Part shown: positions 57,718-64,000 of the stretch, one piece after another | Position numbering within the stretch: position 1 is the stretch's first letter | How the letters are laid out: each line of letters opens with the position of its first letter | Source of the DNA: Oasisia sp. SBJ-2009 | Taxonomy: Eukaryota; Annelida; Polychaeta; Sabellida; Siboglinidae | Length of the DNA: 64,000 bases | Assembly: GCA_964017155.1 (NCBI GenBank) | Contig: OZ024854.1 | Span: 18,099,555-18,163,554 of the forward strand | Reading direction: 5' to 3' | Position numbers and translations under genes: made by a program | Notes under the pieces: model-generated | Told to the model about the DNA's origin: nothing | Seen by the model: the letters and a program-made list of their open reading frames with translations, nothing else | Databases searched by the model: none

Positions 57718-60700
57718 TTGTCTTGTCTTGTAGGTGTACTGGCCAACACTCCTGGTGGAGTCAAACGGTCAGGGTTGGGTGCGCATGCTGTTGGGTTTTT
57801 AGTCGTGTATTAAAGCTTGTTTGAAATGTTGTAGTTTAGAAATGTTAACTATTGCATCTGGCAGGGAATTCCAGTCTCTTATTGTTCTAGGGAAATATGA
57901 ATATTTATAGCAGTTCTTGCTGGCATGGATGGTGTTGAAAGCTTTATTGTTTAAATGTCTTGATAGGCGTTGTACGGGCTGGAGGAGGTTATTGACAGGC
58001 AATGATAGGTGTCCATAGATGGCTTTGTGGAGTATGGTGAGGCGTCTGTTTGTTCGTCTGGTTTTTAATTGATGTAGTTTTAATTGGTTTAGCATTTCTG
58101 ACACACAGCCCGCTTCTCTAGATGTATAGTCGTTGAGACAGAAACGGGCTGCGCGTCTTTGAACCATTTCGATTTGGTTGATAAGGGTTTGGGTGTGGGG
58201 ATCCCATACTGAAGAAGAATATTCTAAGAGTGGTCTGACTAGGGTTGTGTAGGCTGTTGTTTTGATGTTTATGGGGCATGAGTGGAGGTTGCGTCTGATG
58301 AATGCTAAGGTGCGGTTTGCTGAGGCTGTTATCTGATGTATATGTTTGTTCCAGTTTAAGTCTTTTGTTATGCATATTCCTAGGTATGAGTGGCTGTCTG
58401 TTTCTTGTAGTGTTGTGTTTCCTAGGGTGTAATCAAATTGTTTTATATTTCTTGCATGAGTTAGTCTCATCACAAAGCATTTGTCAGGGTTAAAGTTCAT
58501 TTGCCAGTCATGTTCCCATTTAGTTAGTTCGTCTAGGTCTTTCTGTAGTTCTTGTGAATCTAATTGGTTGTTAATTTCTCTGTACAGGATACAGTCATCT
58601 GCAAACAGACGGACTGTGGAGTGGATATTGTTAGGTAAATCGTTGATGTATATTAGGAACAGAAGAGGGCCTAGTACCGTGCCTTGTGGTACTCCAGACT
58701 CAACATGGGTCCAGGTGGAATGTGCACCACTGACCACCACTCTCTGTTCACGGCATGTAAGGAATTTTAAAATCCAGGCATGTATTTTGTTGTTGATGCC
58801 ATATCTTTTTAATTTGTTTAGGAGCCGGTTATGAGGGACAGTGTCGAATGCTTTTGAGAAATCCATTATGATCATGTCTATTTGTGATTTATTATTTAGA
58901 GATTTGGATAGGTCATGTGTTGTGAGTATTAACTGGGTTTCAGTCGAGTGTTTACTGCGGAAGCCATGTTGTTTGTCAGACAAAATTGAGTGTTGGTCAA
59001 GGTGGTCCATTATGTTGGAGTAGATAATGTGTTCAAGGAGTTTGCAGCATATTGAAGTTAGGGAGATGGGACGATAATTTGATGGAAGAGTTCGATCTCC
59101 CTTCTTAAAGATTGGGGTGATGTTGGCTTGTAGCCGTGAGAGGGGAAGTTCACCTGTGGTGATTGATTTTTGGAAGATTACTGTAAGGGCTGGGGCTAAT
59201 TCATTGGCAGCAAGTTGTAATATTCTTGCTGGTACGTCATCGGGTCCTGTTGATTTGTTTGTTTTTAATTCGTTTAATAATTTGGCTACTCCCTTTGCTG
59301 TGATGGTAATGTCAGGCATAGCTGGTACGTTTGAGTATGGTTCTTTGGGAAAGTTGGTGTTTTCTTTTGTGAAAACTGATTTGAATTGGTCATTGAGGAT
59401 CTCTGCTTTACGTTTGCTGTCTGATTCTGTTTGGTGGTCTTTAGTTAGGGTTGGTATTCCAATGGTGTCAACTTTTAAGCTTTTGATGTAGGACCAGAAT
59501 CGTTTTGCTGAGTCTGAACAGATTGATGCAATATACCGTCTGTGGGCCTTTCTTGTTTCTGTGTGTGCATTTTTGCGTGCCTTACAAAATTGTTCATGAC
59601 TGGCTTGGTTTCTGTGTATTTTATGGGTGTTAAAGGCTCTTTGTTTACGTTTGTGCAGTCGTTTTATACGTCTATTTATCCATGGTGTTTGGTTTCGTTT
59701 TGTTATTATCTTCGTCGGAATGTGGGAGTTCATTGCTGAATTAAGGGCAGTTTGGAATTCTGTATACATTTCATCAACTGTTTTTGTGGACATATCCTTG
59801 GTTGCAAAATTGTTGCTCCATTTGAGCAGATCTTCTTTTAGTGCTTGGGTATTGGCTTTATGGTACATGTATATTTTGCGTGGTTCTTGCTTGATGACTC
59901 TGGGTTTGCAGCTGGTTATGATTATTGGGATTCCGTCATGGTCACTTATTCCTGGTACTATTGTAGATCTTTCAACAAGGGTAGGGTTAGTTGTGAAGAA
60001 CAAGTCCAAGGTGTTATTTATTCTAGTGGGTTCACGTACTATTTGTTCCAGTCCAAAGTCGTTTGAGATTTCTAGTAGGATTTTAGATAGTCCGGGGGCA
60101 GTTCTACCTGGTTTGGGGCTTAGTATATCCCAGTCTATATCGGGAAGATTGAAATCTCCTCCTAGCCATATGTGTTCCTTATTTGAGGGTTTAATTTTGT
60201 TGATAGATTCTCGTAGTTCATGCATATATTCACTTGTGTTGCCAAATTGGGGTGATCTATAGAATGCACCAATTGTAATGTCTTTCGTTCCTTTGATTGT
60301 GACCCAGATTATTTCGCAGTTGCTATTAAGGTCTGTTCTGTGGGTTCCTATTAGGTCAGATTTTAGTGCTATCAGGACCCCTCCTTTGGAGTTGTCAAAG
60401 TCTCTGTCTTTACGGATAACTGAGTAGTTGGGAGGGAACAGTTCACTGCTGTTAACTGAGCTGTCGAGGTGTGTTTCAGTGCCAATGATTATGTCGGGGT
60501 TGTAGTTTTCTATGCACACAGCAAGGTCTGAAATTTTATTTCTGATGCTACAAAAGTTTATTACCATGGTTTTTATGGATTGTCTTTTAGTACTAGTAGG
60601 TGCTTCCTGGGTGTGTTTCTTAGTTTTATCTGTTTTACTTTTACCTGATCTTGTGTTATTAAAATTATTGTTTTTGGTATTATCCCTTTGTTTGTATGGA

Positions 60701-60773
60701 AAAGATGTGGCTAGAGGTGGGCTTAGCGGTTCGCTGCAATCAGAAGTGGAGATGTCTGACAGGACTGAAAAGG
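57718..60773 (-). mobile_element. 5'-truncated CR1/Jockey-group retrotransposon, recent insertion
   Basis: Flanked by ACGTC at 57713-57717 and 60774-60778. The uninterrupted site, GTAAACGTCACTAC, is in copy 1 near 32320. On the minus strand the element ends with an about 80-bp 3' UTR and a short (ACAAG)n tail, as CR1/L2/Jockey-type elements with microsatellite tails do. The open frame begins right at the 5' junction, so the 5' end, including any first reading frame, is missing. Confidence 0.92.
57799..60773 (-). CDS. Endonuclease-reverse transcriptase of a CR1/Jockey-group retrotransposon (ORF2, 5' truncated)
   Basis: About 990 codons without a stop. Residues about 72-300 are an APE-type endonuclease: NFCSIRNKISDL, GTETHLDS (catalytic Glu), GGDFNLPDIDW, GISDHDGIPI. 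A linker of about 200 residues follows. The reverse transcriptase spans about 510-770: NYRPISLTSICCKLLEHIIY, DFSKAFDTVPHNRLLNKL (first catalytic Asp), SGVPQGTVLGPLLFLIYIND and RLFADDCILYRE (FADD). The C-terminal region contains SYLGICITKDLNWNKHI and VWDPHTQTLINQIEMVQRRA and ends near LQHFKQALIHD. No frameshift or internal stop is visible, so the enzyme may be intact apart from its missing start. It cannot move itself without a promoter, but it indicates recent activity of the family. Confidence 0.95.
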
Positions 60774-61640
60774 ACGTCACTACACTACGACTGAGAGTGA
60801 GACGACTCGGTATCCCCTGGCCCTGCTATGCCTATTCTTGGGGAATCCCTATTCTTGCACGACGATTGCTGAACTTGGACTTACTACATCGATCGTGTAG
60901 TTGTATTATAGTTACTGTGTGATTTGTAAGTGCTGTAACTTGTGGGACTGTTTTGTTGTTCACTTGCAGATGTTTCGACCGATGCTAGCCGGGGTGGTAG
61001 CACTAGCGGAAACACTTTAAATTAAGACATTTTTATAAAGTGTATATTGCACCTAAAGTCGGTACAATAGTTATGGGACTATTGCATCGACAGTTTTTCG
61101 ACGCATGTGCATTGCAGCATGGGAATGCGCATGCTGTCGTTGCTGGTGTCAGATAACGTGTTAATAGAGTCGGCGCATATCTTATGGCAGTTATGCCATA
61201 TGTTAGAACGTTTGTCGAATTGCAGAATGCGGTACATTTGTTTGAGCAACAAACGCATAGAAACGCGGCAAAGAAAAACACAAATAGCGTCGAAAGGTAA
61301 TTTTAAGAATCTATTTTAAGACTATGTCAGTTTGAAGGTGCAGGGGAGACTTGGACCGAACCACCATTCAGAAATGGGGGTTAGGGTCATGGTAATACGT
61401 TTTATACAAGTCGGGCTCCCACTGTTACGGCCACGCAGCGGCGACAACCTCACATCCCTATTTTGGAATAGTAGTTTGGTCCAAAGACGCGGCCCAGCCG
61501 GTGGCTAACGCCTACTTCAGCCGGAAAGTAGGTCAGGACCATAGCTGGCTGGGCGAATCACAGCCACCGACTGGGCGGCTCGGATAGTGTCCATTCTTCT
61601 CACTGCTATTTGTAAATAGAGAAATGCTGGCGGCAAAAAG

Positions 61641-61860
61641 TGCCATGTTTTGGGCGGCATGTATCATTTGTACGTGGAATTTAATTTAGTGCCGTGGCAA
61701 ATTTAACAACGAAATTACGAGGACTTCGTTACATTTAGAAAAAGTACGCATATTTGTACTTCGCTACAAGTAAAAGTATTTCCAAAAGATATACTTCGTT
61801 ACTCAAGAAAAAGTAGTTTTCTACTCAAGTAAAGTAATGTAGTAGCAAACGTGGGGCGAT
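61641..61860. mobile_element. Possible hAT-type element end
   Basis: The stretch is built of alternating ACTTCGTTAC and AAGTAAAAGTA / AAGTAAAGTAATG phrases, the style seen in subterminal regions of many hAT-derived non-autonomous elements. No terminal inverted repeat pair or target duplication was located. Confidence 0.3.
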
Positions 61861-63119
61861 GTTATATGGGTCATCCAGTTGGGCCTCCAGTACTAGAGCC
61901 CCAACCCCTAATCCAATATACTTGTCCACCACTTATATTTTCAATCCCTTCACATTTATTTCCGGTACCACGTTCTGTTATCCCAGGGGCGATGCATCCC
62001 GGGTAGGCTGGCTGATGCATAAGTTATATTTCGTCATGTTAGCACACCAAGGAATCAGTCCATATAATTCTGCATTCCTTGGCTTTGCAAATATTCGCTT
62101 TTGAGAAAGCAGTCATCAGTGAAGATGAAATATCGGATGACACCGTTGGTATGGAGATCGCGGTTGTGCTCCTGGCATTATTATGGAGTTTGTGTAAATA
62201 TTATGTTAATTGTGCGTCTGCTTGCTCTGACGCCACAATAGTTTTCTTGAAGCAGATGACCTTGCCAGGCTTGCCTCAAATGGACGATCAGGCGGCCTAG
62301 AAGTATGCTAGAAGGGTCTCTAGCAACAGACAACTGAGTGTCTGGGTCGTTGAGTGCTGGTTGTTCCATGCTTAATAATTGTTCTTTCTTTTGTGCATAT
62401 TTTTTCTGCACAATTGAGCAGCTCGTAATGAATCACTTCTGCAAACCAATTGGTACGGAGAAGTGCAATGAACTTTCCAGCAAGATATGAGCTAGTAATT
62501 TTATAAACCTAAGTTAGGATAGCGTAAGTTCCATGGCAATTGCCTGTGGAGAGTAGACAGATCGCGTTCCGTTACACCGTACCTTGGCTACAGTAATGGG
62601 TTCTGCCAACGACATGCCGCGTATGATGATGATGGCTATAATGTCAAACAGTGGGCAAACAGTATTTCTGATTTCATACAGGCAGTTGATATCATATGTT
62701 ATAAAATGTGAAACGTATTCATCATATATGCAAGGCTGACATAACTGTAGATTGACTGGCGAATATATGTCCACAACAAATCGGTCCACATCCAGGGGAC
62801 AAGTCCCCCTTGCTCCTATTCCGGCGCCCACGTTGACAAGTCGATTTGAAATGAAGACCGGCGTTAGACAAGTCTCTGCCGTGCCGCGGTATCCATCGTC
62901 CGCCCGCTAGCCCGCCCGCCGTCCAACTGTGGCACTTATTATCAATTGTGTTCCATATCTATGATTACTATATTCAAAAAATGGAATGGCGTGTTATGCC
63001 AAGTTTTCACTCATACACGTTTTTCTGTTACCATTGAAATGTACAGAAACTAGCTCAGGCCCCACTGCAGTTTATGGTGTTATTAAAACAAATAGTGAGG
63101 TTTGGTAGGGATAATAAAT
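61861..63119. other. No supported gene; short match to the start of the RTE module
   Basis: 61950-62040 shares CATTTCCGGT..CG(C/T)GTTCTGTTA and GGCTGATGCATA with the start of the RTE-containing modules at 29.17-29.25 kb. Reading frames of 70-105 codons at 62.1-62.8 kb show no motif. Confidence 0.6.
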
Positions 63120-63310
63120 GTAATGACGGGAGACGCAGACATGCGAAATAATGTGGCCTTACCTGTGCTGCTGTTGTGAGTGAATATCCGAGATGAAGAG
63201 AACGAAGTCAAGTCTGGCGAATGTTGCTGTATCCAGTCTATCATCCGTGTTGTCCAACGTCGTTGTGCATACTGTGTTGATATCATTGCTGCACGCGTCT
63301 TTTATTGACC
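63120..63310. repeat. Module d, further copy
   Basis: GACGGGAGACGCAGACATGC, then CCTTACCTGTGCTG, matching modules at 41.3 and 51.17 kb. Confidence 0.8.
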
Positions 63311-64000
63311 AGGGGATTCCCGTGACTGAACCGCGGAAACGCGGATCCGAAACATACGCTCGCAGTCACATACAGTCACATCTGCGCGGTTACAACATCT
63401 ACAGGCTTAGTAAACTAAATACATCTATTTAGTCTGTAGGTGGTACGATCACTTAATTGTTTACTATAGTTCTAATGATCGAATTTTCTCAGTCATAACA
63501 GCACATTTCATGAATGAGCGTGTGGGGGCGAAGCGCAGCTCCACGCCCTGGAGCGCGACAAGGCAAACACGTGACGCACACCGCAGCGCGGCGATAGCTT
63601 ATTACTACTTAGCGACTAAAGTTCTACGATGCCAGGGGTGACGTCACTCGGCGGGCGGGCGGAACTGGAGACCCGGATGGCATCACTAGCGCGGAATTGC
63701 AGGCGCGGAACGGGAGGAATGAGCGACGAAGAAGGAATCGGATCCGGCACAACATTTTTACTGTTTGTGACAGACGCTTGCCGTCCGTAGCATACGTCTA
63801 TATAATTACAGCCAGGGCAGTGTAAATGCATAAAAAATAAACCGTTCTGATTTTGCACAGGCATTTCCCGTTGTAGTACCACACGAATCCTGGACTGAAG
63901 GCGTCTCAATGCCACACAAGTACAATTGTTATGGCGTGCTTAATATTTCATTTTTTTATTTACTCAAATGTTATTGACAGTATGTGCAGAGCTACCAAGT
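63311..64000. other. GC-rich unassigned sequence at the window end
   Basis: 63500-63600 resembles 51955-52020 (GAGCG, GGAGCGCGACA-type phrases), so this is probably more of the module mosaic. No gene is supported. Confidence 0.5.

Larger units (their letters stand above)
55240..61640. repeat. Module e-f-g, copy 3, split by a retrotransposon
   Basis: Collinear with copies 1 and 2 after removal of 57718-60773. It has an extra diverged stretch at about 56570-57350, including GC-rich and C-rich sequence, with no recognised content. Confidence 0.92.

Noticed and set aside
59627..60262. 211-codon plus-strand frame
   Set aside because: Antisense shadow of the retrotransposon endonuclease-reverse transcriptase frame.

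Overview
This is a piece of animal nuclear genome. It has one host gene split by ordinary GT-AG introns, about 50 kb of layered transposon and duplication history, and very abundant (TA)n, (TG)n and (CT)n microsatellites. The host gene is an ortholog of TPRA1 (transmembrane protein adipocyte-associated 1, GPR175/TPRA40), and the mobile DNA is RTE-, CR1/L2- and MULE-type. A marine invertebrate, perhaps a lophotrochozoan such as a mollusc, fits, but that placement is inference and weak.

1-10.3 kb: TPRA1 on the + strand. Eleven coding exons can be joined in phase into about 463 codons; the N-terminus is open. All seven membrane segments and the conserved C-terminal tail are present. The exon carrying membrane segment 6 (6394-6496) is flanked by two separate 42-bp minisatellites. 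Upstream there are 22 tandem copies of its own splice acceptor plus first 33 exon bases. Downstream there are about 15 tandem copies of its last exon bases plus its own splice donor. The 3' UTR holds a 138-bp near-perfect palindrome that includes a poly(A) signal.

12.1-14 kb: a decayed CR1/L2-like non-LTR retrotransposon (minus strand) split by a second, decayed insertion. 14.7-28 kb: a nest of dispersed repeats including a large imperfect inverted repeat (arms about 15.2-19.6 and 20.7-24.2 kb), tRNA-derived SINE-like units, and an 8-bp array grown out of one SINE head.

29-64 kb: a mosaic of about seven sequence modules present in two to five copies each. The longest module (about 3 kb) occurs three times, at 30.4-33.4, 44.7-50.1 and 55.2-61.6 kb. 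Because the copies are paralogous, three insertions can be read against uninterrupted sister copies: a 2.95-kb foldback element with 9-bp target duplication (46295-49244), a 5'-truncated CR1/Jockey-group retrotransposon with a long open frame (57718-60773), and a 405-bp Tc1/mariner-like MITE with TA duplication (32586-32990). A nearly intact MULE transposon with FLYWCH finger, DDE transposase, terminal inverted repeats and a 10-bp target duplication sits at 35270-37425. Three remnants of one RTE retrotransposon share the same internal deletion. Apart from TPRA1 and one unrecognised open region near 25 kb, I see no convincing host gene.
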